Positions 9,244 through 18,511 of a DNA stretch of 64,000 nt are shown one piece after another. Each line of letters starts with the position of its first letter. Position 1 is the first letter of the stretch. The notes below the pieces were generated by a model. That model saw only the letters and a program-made list of their open reading frames with translations. It ran no database searches and was not told the DNA's origin. The position numbers were made by a program, and so were the translations under genes. Source of the stretch: Chloroflexota bacterium (GTDB lineage: Bacteria; Chloroflexota; Anaerolineae; UBA2200; JACIWT01); the NCBI GenBank assembly GCA_014360825.1, contig JACIWT010000002.1, forward strand, positions 140,782-204,781. Direction: 5' to 3'.

Positions 9244-9584
9244 AAGCACGTAACGTGAGCAAAGACACGTGGTTGGTGAGCAATGGCCGCACCGCCTCCA
9301 GTTTTATGGAACGGCTGCGTGGACTGATCGGTACTGCTCCTCTGCGACCGGGTGAGGGACTGCTGCTCACGGGTTGCCGCTGGATACACACCTTCGGGAT
9401 GACTTATCCGATCGACGCCATTTACTTTGCGAAAGACGGCCGAGTGGTGGGGCTGAGCAAGTCTCTATGGCCCGGACGCATTGGGCCTCGTGTAGGAGAA
9501 GCGGTTCACACACTGGAATTGCCCCAGGGAATTATAGAGGATAGCCAGACAGAAATAGGAGATATAGTGGAAATCTCGCCATAG
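9240..9584 (+). CDS. DUF192 family protein
   Basis: 114 residues, GTG start overlapping the cpaF stop by 4 bp. It has the DUF192 (COG1430) pattern: RLRGLIGTAPLRPGEGLLL, a CRWIHTFGM(T)YPIDAIYF core and the closing GxVHTLELPQG. The function of this family is unknown; members are often exported or sit next to secretion genes. This copy has no signal peptide. Its coupling to cpaF suggests a role tied to the pilus operon, but nothing in the sequence says what that is. Confidence 0.8.
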   Translation: MKARNVSKDTWLVSNGRTASSFMERLRGLIGTAPLRPGEGLLLTGCRWIHTFGMTYPIDAIYFAKDGRVVGLSKSLWPGRIGPRVGEAVHTLELPQGIIEDSQTEIGDIVEISP

Positions 9585-9619
9585 GAGCAACCCATTGAGG
9601 GCAGCATGAGGTACAGTGT

Positions 9620-11146
9620 ATGAAAAAAGGTGCTGAATTAAGCAACTTGCGGTGGCCGTTGACTTTGCCTGCGAGGCCGTGGCCTAAGACCTGGCCTCGT
9701 CTGGCTTTTAGTGCGTCGGCTGCTGTCAATGCGTTCCTTCTTGTAGCCATCACAGTATTATCTTTGGCGGGTTCCACAGACCCTGATTTCTGGTGGCATC
9801 TTAAGACCGGCGAACTCATTGTCCAGAGCGGACGAGTACCTCAAGTGGACCCATATTCGTTCACCGCTGCTGGACAACGCTGGATTGCCCATGAGTGGCT
9901 GTCGGAAGCCCTCATTTACCTGGGATATCGCGCTGTCGGGTATGTGGGTTTGGCTGTAATGTTTGGCTTGGTCTTAGCCTTCACTTTCCTCATCATCCTG
10001 CGCCTCCTGGAGAGGCTGGGGCTCTCTCTACTCGCGCGGACTGCCCTCGCTTTGTATTCTCTGGGCATGTACTTGCCTCTTATAACCGTTCGCCCGCAAC
10101 TTATCTCCTGGCTGCTCTTCGCAGTGTATCTGTATTGCCTCTTCCTGTATCTGGAAGGACTTGCTTCTCAGATCTGGATTTTGGTGCCCCTTATGGCGCT
10201 GTGGGCCAACTTGCACGGTGGATATGTTGCGGGGCTTATGCTCATCGCTCTCGCATGGGCTTCGCTACTGTTTCGGCGTTTACGTGGCCAGACGACTCCC
10301 AGCCTCAAGCACCTCGCGTTCGTTGGTATCGGGAGCGGCATAGCGGCTCTGTTCACGCCACACGGCCTCGACTTACTGCGATACCCGTTCACCTATGTGG
10401 GCACAAGCAACGGGTCAATGACCTTTATCCAAGAATGGCAGTCACCTAACTTCCACAGCCCCCTCTGGCTACTCTTCGCGGGCAGCCTGTTGCTCCTGGT
10501 CGTGCTTGGTGTGGGTGGGAGCGAATCTGATCCCTGGTCGGCAGTGCTAATAACGACTCTGGCGGTGATGACTCTGCTATCCCGCCGGCATGTGGCTCTT
10601 TATGCACTGGCCTGGGTGCCCGTGGCAGGGCTTAGCCTACGGCGAGTGTGGGGCTTTGCACGAGCCTGGCCGACGCGGCCACTTAGTACACCGGTCACAT
10701 TGTTAAGCATCATAGCATTGGTTGTATTTGCGGGTTCACTGACGCGCTTTGTGGTGAATCGACCTTGGAGTCAGATCGGAGTCACACCGCAAGTTCGTGG
10801 CACATGCGCATACCCGGCGGATGGGGCCAGATACATCCTAGAGAATTTGCCAGATGCCAGGGTCTTGAACGAGTATGCCTGGGGAGGGTATTTGATCTGG
10901 GCCTGGTATCCGTACCAGCGAGTGTTTATTGACGGGCGCGCCGATATGCATGGGGATGCATTCTTGCAGGAATACATGGATGTGCGCCAATGTCGCCCGA
11001 ATTGGCGAGCCATACTGGACAAGTACGAAGTCAATGCGGCTTTGGTGGAAAAGGGCTCGCCGCTCAGTGTGTTGCTCTCCGAAAGCCGTGATTGGGAACG
11101 GGTGTTCGTGGGGCCCGTGGAGGAGATTTTTGTGCGCCGGGAGTAG
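9620..11146 (+). CDS. Polytopic GT-C-like membrane protein
   Basis: 508 residues with about ten membrane helices. The first outside loop carries the motif STDPDFWWHLKTGELIVQSG followed by VPQVDPYSFT and WIAHEWLSE, a pattern common in large GT-C-fold membrane proteins (acidic residue in the first loop). The C-terminal soluble part contains YAWGGYLIWAWYP and VFIDGRADMHG. It resembles proteins that use lipid-linked sugars to glycosylate surface molecules, but no specific family can be named with certainty. It follows the Tad operon by 35 bp and may glycosylate surface proteins or pilin; this is inference from position only. Confidence 0.6.
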   Translation: MKKGAELSNLRWPLTLPARPWPKTWPRLAFSASAAVNAFLLVAITVLSLAGSTDPDFWWHLKTGELIVQSGRVPQVDPYSFTAAGQRWIAHEWLSEALIYLGYRAVGYVGLAVMFGLVLAFTFLIILRLLERLGLSLLARTALALYSLGMYLPLITVRPQLISWLLFAVYLYCLFLYLEGLASQIWILVPLMALWANLHGGYVAGLMLIALAWASLLFRRLRGQTTPSLKHLAFVGIGSGIAALFTPHGLDLLRYPFTYVGTSNGSMTFIQEWQSPNFHSPLWLLFAGSLLLLVVLGVGGSESDPWSAVLITTLAVMTLLSRRHVALYALAWVPVAGLSLRRVWGFARAWPTRPLSTPVTLLSIIALVVFAGSLTRFVVNRPWSQIGVTPQVRGTCAYPADGARYILENLPDARVLNEYAWGGYLIWAWYPYQRVFIDGRADMHGDAFLQEYMDVRQCRPNWRAILDKYEVNAALVEKGSPLSVLLSESRDWERVFVGPVEEIFVRRE

Positions 11147-11305
11147 GCGTCTGCTGAGAGTCAGAATAGCCCCGGGTTCGAGGCAGAGAAATACCATCTC
11201 TTGTTTCCAGTCCCCTGGTCCTAGTTACCGACCCACTGTCTTCGGATAGTGTCTTGTACGCGCTCTGAGCCAATTGTTGACGGTATGGCTATCTGGATGT
11301 GAGAA

Positions 11306-13057
11306 ATGAGAGGCCCAGTGACCCCAAAAACATTCTCGAACATCTCGTGGTCCGAGTGGCGCTGGGTGATCAGGTGCACACTAGTGCTCCTTGCTGTAAT
11401 GTTCTTACCCTATGCCTACGGCTATCTCACCACCCCCCCAGACTTGCAGTTCATGGGCATACATACCCTCAATTCCGGAGATACGTATACCTACCTGGCC
11501 TGGATGCAACAGGCCCGAGAGGGAAACCTGCTATTCATTAACCTTTACACCAGCGAACCTCACGAACGGGTCTTCTTCCATCCGTTGTTCTTAATGATGG
11601 GGTGGCTGGCCGATGCCCTGCGCCTGACAAATATCGCCGCTTTTCACTTGAGCCGAGCTTGCCTGGTATTTGTCTTTTGTTTGGTTGTTTACGCTTTCAT
11701 TGCAATGTATCTGCGGTCAGTGTTCTGGCGGAAGACCTGTTTTTTGTTGCTCTCGACCTCCTCCGGGCTCGGCTGGCTGCTGGGTTCAGTAGTGCCTTCC
11801 TCAGTGGATTTATGGCAACCGGAGGCCATCACCTTCATGAGTCTCTACGAATCACCGCTTTTCACGGCCTCGCTGCTCCTGATGCTCGTCGTCTTCTATG
11901 CTTGGCTACAGTCTCTGGAAAATACCCCCCGATGTGCCATTGGGGCTGGTTTGGCTATGCTAATCCTCAGTGTCATCCATCAGTACGACGTGTGCACCGT
12001 CGGTGCTACACTGGCAGTATGCTCGGCGCTCTTATGGTGGTTACGAGGCATCTCAGCGTATCGGCTCTTGGGGCGGGTGGCCGTCATCCTTGGATTGTCT
12101 TCACCTGGGATAGTGTACAGCCTATGGGCCGTTTCCACTAACCCGGTGTTTCGTGCCTGGAGCCAGGCCCGGATAGACGCTTCTCCCGGCCCCTTGGGTT
12201 ATGTAGTGGGTTTCGGGGTGGTGTTCTTCCTGGCACTGATCGGGATAGCCAAGGTTATCTCTCATTCCACCGTTCGAGGGCTTCTGTTAACATCCTGGGT
12301 GTTGACCACAGCCGTGCTGGTATACACCCCGATCAGTTTCCAGAGGCGGCTGATTCAGGGCGTACACATCCCCCTGACCATCCTGGCTACCGTGGGACTC
12401 TCGCGACTTGTGGCCTGGCTGATCCGACGCGCCCCCTTGTCGCGCGGCTCCCCTTGGCAATTCCGCAGGGTGATCGTCGAAGTGGTGATCGTGCTCTCAT
12501 GTCTTTCAAACGTGGTGTTGCTCAAGCGCGACATACTTGCCTTCCGCTCGAAGACCTGGCCGTACTACGTGAACAAGAGCACGATGGAGGGCATTGACTG
12601 GCTGGCGAAGCACACGGATTCGAGCCAAATTGTCTTGGCGCCACCCGAAATAGGCTACTGGATACCAGGGATCGCGGGGAATCAGGTCTATGTGGGCCAC
12701 AACCCTAGCACAATCAACCTACAGCGCAAGTTGGCTACTGCGGCCTGGTTCTTCGGGTCGAGCACACCAGATCCAGAGAAACTCCAGTTTTTACGGGACA
12801 ACCGAATCTCGTACATTTTCACAGACCAGGCTTTGCAGTTCGGGGATTGGGACGTGGATGACTATTTGCGACTCGTGTTCGTTAACGACGACGTGTGGAT
12901 TTGGCGTGTGGAATCGACCCAGTGGAAGACCAGCGTCAAACTGCCCAGTTTCAATAGAGCCATAAGCGCGCAGGTCTGCAGAATGCCCAATGCTGGGAGC
13001 AGGACAACCGAGGCGAGCAAAGCCCCCAGAAAAGCACCGAGGAGATCCGCAGCATAG
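11306..13057 (+). CDS. GT-C-like membrane protein with 3' end running into the opposite gene
   Basis: 583 residues, about eleven membrane helices, with an aromatic- and acid-rich first loop (NSGDTYTYLAWMQQAREGN) like that of GT-C glycosyltransferases, and a soluble C-terminal domain (WLAKHTDSSQIVLAPPEIGY and ISYIFTDQALQFG). The natural domain seems to end near VWIWRVEST (about 12915). The last 45 or so residues are low-complexity, rich in Ala, Arg, Ser and Lys, and lie antisense to the C-terminus of the convergent gene; they may be read-through after loss of an earlier stop codon. Substrate unknown. Confidence 0.6.
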   Translation: MRGPVTPKTFSNISWSEWRWVIRCTLVLLAVMFLPYAYGYLTTPPDLQFMGIHTLNSGDTYTYLAWMQQAREGNLLFINLYTSEPHERVFFHPLFLMMGWLADALRLTNIAAFHLSRACLVFVFCLVVYAFIAMYLRSVFWRKTCFLLLSTSSGLGWLLGSVVPSSVDLWQPEAITFMSLYESPLFTASLLLMLVVFYAWLQSLENTPRCAIGAGLAMLILSVIHQYDVCTVGATLAVCSALLWWLRGISAYRLLGRVAVILGLSSPGIVYSLWAVSTNPVFRAWSQARIDASPGPLGYVVGFGVVFFLALIGIAKVISHSTVRGLLLTSWVLTTAVLVYTPISFQRRLIQGVHIPLTILATVGLSRLVAWLIRRAPLSRGSPWQFRRVIVEVVIVLSCLSNVVLLKRDILAFRSKTWPYYVNKSTMEGIDWLAKHTDSSQIVLAPPEIGYWIPGIAGNQVYVGHNPSTINLQRKLATAAWFFGSSTPDPEKLQFLRDNRISYIFTDQALQFGDWDVDDYLRLVFVNDDVWIWRVESTQWKTSVKLPSFNRAISAQVCRMPNAGSRTTEASKAPRKAPRRSAA

Positions 13058-15231
13058 AGAATCCCCGCTGTTCGGCTGAGGCTTCCTCCGAAGTACATCT
13101 TGTTTGCCAAAGGGAATTCCAGACCCACGAGAAACCCGCTCAGGATGTTTAGGATCAGAAGCACAGGTGCTACCAGAGGAGCAACTTGTGGCCGATGGGC
13201 CTGGGCATATATTGAGAACAGGATGGCTGGAAATAGAATCCAATATCCAGCCAATGCTTCCTCCAATCGAATCAGAGTGCGTTTCCCCACCTCTACCCGT
13301 CTCACTTGATGTGTCATCACCAAACCGCCCACGCTCAGTCCCGCCATAAAAGCGGTGATCAAGAGCCCTATCTGATAATACACGTATCCGTAGAAGATCT
13401 GGAAGGCGAATATTACCAAAAGGTCAAAAGCCATGCCCCCAAAGCCTGTAGTGACAATGGCGATGGGAACGGCAGTCTCCTTGAACCGGGGGAACAGCCT
13501 TCCAACCATCCACAGGGCGATAGTCGCTGCAATGAGCATGGCAGCGAGAGGCAGCAGTCCCAGTGTTCCTAAGGATTCAAAGTAGCGGCTGAGACGCGGA
13601 GAAAAGAGGTCGCTCCAATACGCCAGGCCGTATAGAAGACCGGCCGGACGGAGGTCTTCGTTAGCTATCGCTCGTTTGGTTCTCTGCAAGGAGTCCAGGA
13701 ACCTGGCTAACCGCTGCTCATCCAATTTAAGGCCAATGTGAAAATCGCTCATCATACGACTGGGGATGGCACGCTCTCGCCAGCGTTGAATCAGCACTTC
13801 CTGCGGAATATCTTCCACCGCTAAGGTGGGCGAGGCCAGCCAGATGCAAACATCTCCCGGAATGGGCCTAATGTGTGGAAAGATTTGCCCTAAGGTGAGG
13901 TACAAACTCGCGTTTAGGTCTCGCATGCCAGGGCTCATGTGGGTGAGCGTGCTCGGCGAGGTGATGACCATCACCCCCTCATCCGCCAAAAGAACCCGTA
14001 CCAGGGCATCGAATTCCCGACTGTAGAACCTGTTCAACTGCAGGGTAGAAGGATATGGAAGGTTGATAACTACCAAATCATATTGACCTGCTGGAGTGCC
14101 CTCGGTGGCCATTTGTCTGGCTAGTAGACGGCCATCCACATTCCGGACGTGGACTCGAGGGTCAGTTAATTCGGCGGTGGTGAGGGGGGTAGGGAGGCTC
14201 TCCACCGCTTCGATGAGCAGGGGATCCAGTTCAGCATAGTCTACACGCTCCACCGGGTACTTCAAGATCTCGGTCAGGAGGCCGCCCACCCCACCACTGA
14301 GCACCAGGACTCGGCGAGGCTGGGGAATGAAGAGCATAGGGAGATGGACCAGTTCCTCTACAAAGGTGATGTCGGGGACAGGAGCAGTGATGATGGGAAC
14401 ACCATTCGCGAAGAAGGTATACTGCCCTTCCTGCTCGATAGCAGCCACATTGCCGTAGATGGAGTTGCCATAATAGACCAGATTGTACCCACGCCACTGT
14501 TGGCCTACGAGCCAGCGATGAAGATTGCCGGCTTGAGGAGGGAGGAGTAGGTACAGACTGATGAAAAAGAGCCCCGAGATAACGATCATGAGTTTAGAAC
14601 GCTGAGGGGCAACCAGAGTCAATGCCGAAGCCAAATTCATGGCGGTCAGAACCAATACAACTTGGATTGGCTGCAAGTAAGGAATGAAAAGATAAGTAAA
14701 GACCACGCCGCCGATGATTCCTCCAATGGCTTCCAAAGCGTAGACCCAGCCGACGGCAGATACCTCTCGGGCATAGGCTCGACAGCCGAAGGCAAACATA
14801 GCCCCATCCACCAGACCTAATGGCAGAAGTACTAAGAGGGCATAAGCAGCCGTGGACGCAAGTCCTATTCCTTCACCAGGGAGAACACCGGTGAGGGTGC
14901 GCAAGGCGAAAGCCGTATAGAGAGAAAGGGGGAGGAGGAGGGAGAGTATGATTTGCAAAGCAGCGTAGGAGAGGGTTACCGCCTTTACTCTCTCGGCCAG
15001 TCGGCCTAACACCCCGCTCCCCACTGCCTCCAAGATCAGCCAACTTCCCAGTACAAGCCCAATGGAAAGTTCATTACCGGAAAAACTGACCATGAGTTGT
15101 CGGGCCATGAGCGTCTGGGTTACGCTGAAACTGAAACCCATGAGCAGGAAGGCGAACAGGAGGCGGTATTTCGGGGAACTCTTGGACTCTATGGATAGTT
15201 GGAGCCTGGTACTACTGTGACTTGCTGACAT
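12862..15231 (-). CDS. Membrane-embedded spermidine-synthase-like protein
   Basis: 789 residues. Seven or so membrane helices (1-230) come first, then a spermidine-synthase-like Rossmann domain (about 250-500), then six or so more helices (about 560-780). The SAM/decarboxy-SAM binding strand VLVLSGGVGGLLTEILKYP and DYAELDPLLIE are present. The motif that supplies the aspartates for the amine acceptor in true spermidine synthases (DSxDP) is replaced by NLPYPSTLQLNRFYS, so a normal aminopropyl transfer is doubtful. This MFS-like fusion class is widespread but has no firm function. The ATG overlaps the end of the feoC-like gene by 20 bp, so it is the last gene of the iron operon and is probably iron-regulated. 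Confidence 0.75.
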   Translation of the reverse strand: MSASHSSTRLQLSIESKSSPKYRLLFAFLLMGFSFSVTQTLMARQLMVSFSGNELSIGLVLGSWLILEAVGSGVLGRLAERVKAVTLSYAALQIILSLLLPLSLYTAFALRTLTGVLPGEGIGLASTAAYALLVLLPLGLVDGAMFAFGCRAYAREVSAVGWVYALEAIGGIIGGVVFTYLFIPYLQPIQVVLVLTAMNLASALTLVAPQRSKLMIVISGLFFISLYLLLPPQAGNLHRWLVGQQWRGYNLVYYGNSIYGNVAAIEQEGQYTFFANGVPIITAPVPDITFVEELVHLPMLFIPQPRRVLVLSGGVGGLLTEILKYPVERVDYAELDPLLIEAVESLPTPLTTAELTDPRVHVRNVDGRLLARQMATEGTPAGQYDLVVINLPYPSTLQLNRFYSREFDALVRVLLADEGVMVITSPSTLTHMSPGMRDLNASLYLTLGQIFPHIRPIPGDVCIWLASPTLAVEDIPQEVLIQRWRERAIPSRMMSDFHIGLKLDEQRLARFLDSLQRTKRAIANEDLRPAGLLYGLAYWSDLFSPRLSRYFESLGTLGLLPLAAMLIAATIALWMVGRLFPRFKETAVPIAIVTTGFGGMAFDLLVIFAFQIFYGYVYYQIGLLITAFMAGLSVGGLVMTHQVRRVEVGKRTLIRLEEALAGYWILFPAILFSIYAQAHRPQVAPLVAPVLLILNILSGFLVGLEFPLANKMYFGGSLSRTAGILYAADLLGAFLGALLASVVLLPALGILQTCALMALLKLGSLTLVFHWVDSTRQIHTSSLTNTSRK

Positions 15232-15496
15232 CTTGGCTATTCGGCTTTGCTGCCCGCACTCCTTTGCCTGTCAACGTCCAAATACGGCCTGAGGAACCCA
15301 CAAAGCAGGTATCGGCCAGGGGACAACCTGAGCATTGATTAGGGCAATTGCCACCCAAGGGTGCGAGATAACCGGCGCGGGTCAAATCTTCTAACATCTG
15401 CTCCAATAATTCTTCGCTGATGCCTAATTCTCGAACCAACTCGCCCTGGGTATGTGTACCCCCACGAACTAATAGGCTCAATAACCTCTGTAACAC
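15212..15496 (-). CDS. FeoC-like winged-helix protein with cysteine cluster
   Basis: 94 residues, GTG start 1 bp after the feoB stop. The N-terminal half is a small winged helix (LLSLLVRGGTHTQGELVRELGISEELLEQML) and is followed by a four-cysteine motif C-x3-C-x2-C-x5-C (CPNQCSGCPLADTC), which is the FeoC-type Fe-S or metal site. FeoC proteins tune FeoB abundance or sense iron and oxygen. Its position in dtxR-feoA-feoB-feoC fits that role. It could instead act as a small DNA-binding regulator. Confidence 0.75.
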   Translation of the reverse strand: MLQRLLSLLVRGGTHTQGELVRELGISEELLEQMLEDLTRAGYLAPLGGNCPNQCSGCPLADTCFVGSSGRIWTLTGKGVRAAKPNSQDVSKSQ

Positions 15497-15497
15497 C

Positions 15498-17507
15498 TCA
15501 CACCCCCCAGCCTACTAATCTCGCCGCTTGATAAATGGCTATACCTACAGCGAAAGAAATCACCAGCAGCATCGCAATGCTGAAAATGGTCCAGCGCCAC
15601 GAATCGGTCTCCTGGCGGATGGTAGCTACGGTCGCCACACAAGGGATGAACAGAACCTGCACAGCCAGGAAGGCCAACGCTGCTGCGGGCGTTAGCGCTC
15701 CACTGAGAGCCTGGCCCAGACCCGCTTCCTCACTGCCGGCACCATAGAGGACGCTCAGAGTGGCAATGGTGTTCTCTTTGGCCACGAAACTGGTCAGGAG
15801 AGCCACTATCATCTGCCACTTCAACCCCATTAGTGCGCCCAACGGGGCCAAAAGCTGGCCGATGGTCGCCAGGTAACTGGTTTCGATCTCCCCACCGGGC
15901 AGGGTCGAAAGAGCCCAAATCAATATGGAGACTACCAAAATAATACTGCCCGCTTTCTTCAGGAAAGACAAAGTCCGTTGCCACACAGAGAGTCCAATGG
16001 TACGGGCGTTGGGCAGGTGATAAAGCGGCAACTCCATGATGAAGGCCACGTGCTCGCCTCCCAGCACAAATTCATGGAGCGCAACACCTACGATCGCTAA
16101 CACCAGCAGGCTGAGCCCTACCAGGCCCCAGGAAACTAACGCTGCGTTACGGCCAAAGAAGAGCGGGGCCAGCACGGCCACCACGGCCATGCGGGCCGTG
16201 CAGGGTACAAGGGGAGCCACTAAAATGGTCAACAATCGTGCCCGGGGTGAGTCAATGATACGTGTCCCCATCACTGCCGGCACATTGCAGCCAAAGCCCA
16301 GGAAGAGGGGCAGAAATGACTTGCCGTGTAACCCCATCAGGTGCATGAAGCGATCCATGACGTAGGCTGCCCGGGCCATGTATCCTATGTCTTCCAGCAA
16401 CCCCAGAGCCGCAAAGAAAATGACCAGAATGGGCAGGAAGGTGATCACCATCCCTGCCCCGCCGATCACTCCGTCGGCCAAGAGACCCACCAACCAATCC
16501 GGCGCACTACTCAAGGTGGACTGTACCCACTCAGCCCCAGCCTGTATCAAGTAGGTGTCCAGCAGCCTCTGCAAGGGCGCACCTACGGTGTAGGTCAGCC
16601 AGAAAACGCCCCCCAGAATCCCCAGGAGAAAGCCCAGTCCCCAAATCGGGTGGGTGACCAGACGGTCCAGCCGATCCGTCAGGGTGATCTGGCCCATTCG
16701 CGGACGGGTTACAGCGGCGCGCACCATACGCCCGATCCACTCATAGCGGCCACCTGCCACGGCCAAAACGGCATCCTCGTGCTGTCTCAGGACGGCGTGT
16801 ACATTTTCCCAACGGTCACCTAGCCGCTCCTGCATCATACTGGTGATCTCTTCATCGCCTTCCAGGAGTTTGAGGGCTACCCAATCCGCGGGGTATGGTT
16901 CTGGCACCCTGTCCGCGATCAATCGCTGCAGTTCGGCCAACACCGCTTTGTGATCCTCTCGGATCTCTGGGCGGCTGGGGGTGTAGGTCGTGGCACCCCG
17001 GGCCAAGCGATCTATCGCTTGCACTAGTTCGTGCACACCCTGGTTCTTAGAGGCCACCATGGGTACAATTGGCAAACCTAAGGCTGCTTCCAACACATGG
17101 GGCTCAATCTGCATGCCCTGCTGCTCGGCCACATCCATCATATTCAAGCCCAGCACTACCGGAGTGGATAGGCCCATTAGTTCAGCTACAAGGTACAAGT
17201 TGCGCTCCAGGGCGGCTGCATCCACGATCGCCACTACTACGTCGGGTTTTTCCTTGATGATGTAATCTCGGGCAATGCGTTCTTCGACGGAATTGGCAGT
17301 CAGACTATAGGTACCCGGCAGGTCCACAACCCGCACGGTCGTGCCATTGTAGTGGTAGGTGCCGACTTTTTGCTCGATGGTTTTGCCGGGCCAGTTGCCA
17401 ACATATTGGCTGAGGCCGGTCAGCAAGTTGAAGACCGTGGATTTCCCAACGTTCGGCTGACCAGCCAGAGCGACGGTGATGGTACGTCCCTCAACCTGTT
17501 GCTCCAT
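15498..17507 (-). CDS. feoB: Ferrous iron transporter FeoB
   Basis: 669 residues, the usual length for FeoB. The N-terminal G-domain has G1 GQPNVGKST (about 16-24), a G2 threonine region (WPGKTIEQK) and G3 DLPGTYSL, and is followed by the GDI helix region. The C-terminal membrane part has the two Gate segments, including FLGFGCNVPAVMGTR with its conserved cysteine and LVPCTARMAVV. It imports Fe(II) across the cytoplasmic membrane. Its start overlaps the end of feoA by 17 bp. Confidence 0.97.
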   Translation of the reverse strand: MEQQVEGRTITVALAGQPNVGKSTVFNLLTGLSQYVGNWPGKTIEQKVGTYHYNGTTVRVVDLPGTYSLTANSVEERIARDYIIKEKPDVVVAIVDAAALERNLYLVAELMGLSTPVVLGLNMMDVAEQQGMQIEPHVLEAALGLPIVPMVASKNQGVHELVQAIDRLARGATTYTPSRPEIREDHKAVLAELQRLIADRVPEPYPADWVALKLLEGDEEITSMMQERLGDRWENVHAVLRQHEDAVLAVAGGRYEWIGRMVRAAVTRPRMGQITLTDRLDRLVTHPIWGLGFLLGILGGVFWLTYTVGAPLQRLLDTYLIQAGAEWVQSTLSSAPDWLVGLLADGVIGGAGMVITFLPILVIFFAALGLLEDIGYMARAAYVMDRFMHLMGLHGKSFLPLFLGFGCNVPAVMGTRIIDSPRARLLTILVAPLVPCTARMAVVAVLAPLFFGRNAALVSWGLVGLSLLVLAIVGVALHEFVLGGEHVAFIMELPLYHLPNARTIGLSVWQRTLSFLKKAGSIILVVSILIWALSTLPGGEIETSYLATIGQLLAPLGALMGLKWQMIVALLTSFVAKENTIATLSVLYGAGSEEAGLGQALSGALTPAAALAFLAVQVLFIPCVATVATIRQETDSWRWTIFSIAMLLVISFAVGIAIYQAARLVGWGV

Positions 17508-17757
17508 CCTTGCTGTCTCCTTGCGGCCTTACTAGGACTTTATTCGCCTCACCGCGTCCCAGAGCCACCCTGGTGTCTCGCACCATTACGATGACGGGAC
17601 CGTGGCCTAAGTTCTGCACCATGGTTACCTGGACTCCAGGGGTGAAGCCCAGAGCAGCCAGACGACAAACGAATCCCCGCCCTCCGGTCAATTGTACTAC
17701 TACTCCTATGTGCCCGGTGGCTAAGTCGCTTAACGGTAAGCACTCATTGTTTATCAC
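17491..17757 (-). CDS. feoA: FeoA-family protein
   Basis: 88 residues, one SH3-like FeoA domain (LSDLATGHIGVVVQLTGG, LAALGFTPGVQVTMV, ending in GRGEANKVLVRP). FeoA interacts with FeoB and is needed for Fe(II) uptake. It lies between dtxR and feoB in one transcription unit. Confidence 0.92.
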   Translation of the reverse strand: MINNECLPLSDLATGHIGVVVQLTGGRGFVCRLAALGFTPGVQVTMVQNLGHGPVIVMVRDTRVALGRGEANKVLVRPQGDSKDGATG

Positions 17758-17798
17758 ATTCCCCTCCTACGACGACAAAATGGGTGATGCGGGAACCG

Positions 17799-18461
17799 CT
17801 ACAAGAGCCGCACCATGACCAATGAGGCTGCTTCACGCCCCAGCACATGATGGGCCCTGCCAATCTGCACTGTCAGGGGCCCCCGAAAAGGAGCCACTGC
17901 CTCGACCAAAACCGCAGCCTGGGGTCGAAGCCCGAGGCTATCCAAATAATGCAGTAACTCGGGATCCTCGTCCGCCACGTACAATACGACTCCCTCTTGC
18001 CCGGGTTCTAATTCAGCCAGTGGTCGCCCCGCTTCCGTGGTCATTTCCCCCGCGACGGTGGGGATCGGGTTGCCGTGGGGACAAGTCCGTGGTTGGTCTA
18101 AATACTGGGCTATTCTCTCCTCCAGCAGGGGCGAGGTGGCATGCTCCAGCCTGCACGCCTCAGCGTGTACCTGATGCCAAGGTAGCCCCAGCACATCGGT
18201 GAGGAATCGTTCCCACAGGCGATGACGGCGGATCACCCGCAGTGCCTGGGCCCGCCCCTCGGTAGTCAACGACACACCCTTGTAAGGCACGTAAAGGGCC
18301 AGCCCTTGCTCGACCAGTTTCCTGACCATCTCATTGACTGAGACGGGGGAAATTTGTAACTGCTGGGCAAGGGTAGAAAGTGCGACGGGCTGTTCCATCT
18401 CACCTGTTAGTTTGTAGATGGCCTCCAGATACTCTTGGATGCTCTCCGAGACTATAGACAT
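17799..18461 (-). CDS. DtxR/MntR-family iron-dependent repressor
   Basis: 220 residues with the three-part structure of DtxR/IdeR: an N-terminal winged helix (VSESIQEYLEAIYKL, LAQQLQISPVSVNEMVRKL), a metal-binding and dimerisation domain (HRLWERFLTDVLGLPWHQVHAEACRLEH, containing the metal-ligand H, E and C residues) and a C-terminal FeoA-like SH3 domain (from about 145). It is the first gene of the feo operon. The promoter carries a DtxR-type inverted repeat next to the -10 element, so autoregulation together with feoAB is expected. Fe(II) rather than Mn(II) as co-repressor is inferred from the feo context and from the CRLEH cysteine. Confidence 0.9.
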   Translation of the reverse strand: MSIVSESIQEYLEAIYKLTGEMEQPVALSTLAQQLQISPVSVNEMVRKLVEQGLALYVPYKGVSLTTEGRAQALRVIRRHRLWERFLTDVLGLPWHQVHAEACRLEHATSPLLEERIAQYLDQPRTCPHGNPIPTVAGEMTTEAGRPLAELEPGQEGVVLYVADEDPELLHYLDSLGLRPQAAVLVEAVAPFRGPLTVQIGRAHHVLGREAASLVMVRLL

Positions 18462-18474
18462 TCTCCAATTGATA

Positions 18475-18511
18475 TTAGGTTTGCCTTAAATAAATATGTT
18501 GGCATACCTAA
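18475..18511. promoter_or_regulatory. DtxR-type inverted repeat (iron box pair)
   Basis: Two 11-bp arms, TTAGGTTTGCC (18475-18485) and GGCATACCTAA (18501-18511), are inverted with one mismatch and a 15-bp spacer. Each arm matches the left half of the DtxR/IdeR consensus (TTAGGTTAGCC). The left arm continues as TTAGGTTTGCCTTAAATAA, close to a full 19-bp box. The right arm touches the -10 element of the dtxR-feo promoter, so bound repressor would block RNA polymerase. Confidence 0.8.

Noticed and set aside
11306-13057. Conserved function for the last 45 residues
   Set aside because: The tail is low-complexity and antisense to the opposite gene; it is more likely read-through than a real domain.
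16341-16823. Long open frame on the + strand inside feoB
   Set aside because: It is a shadow of feoB codons, with no family match and no ribosome-binding site.
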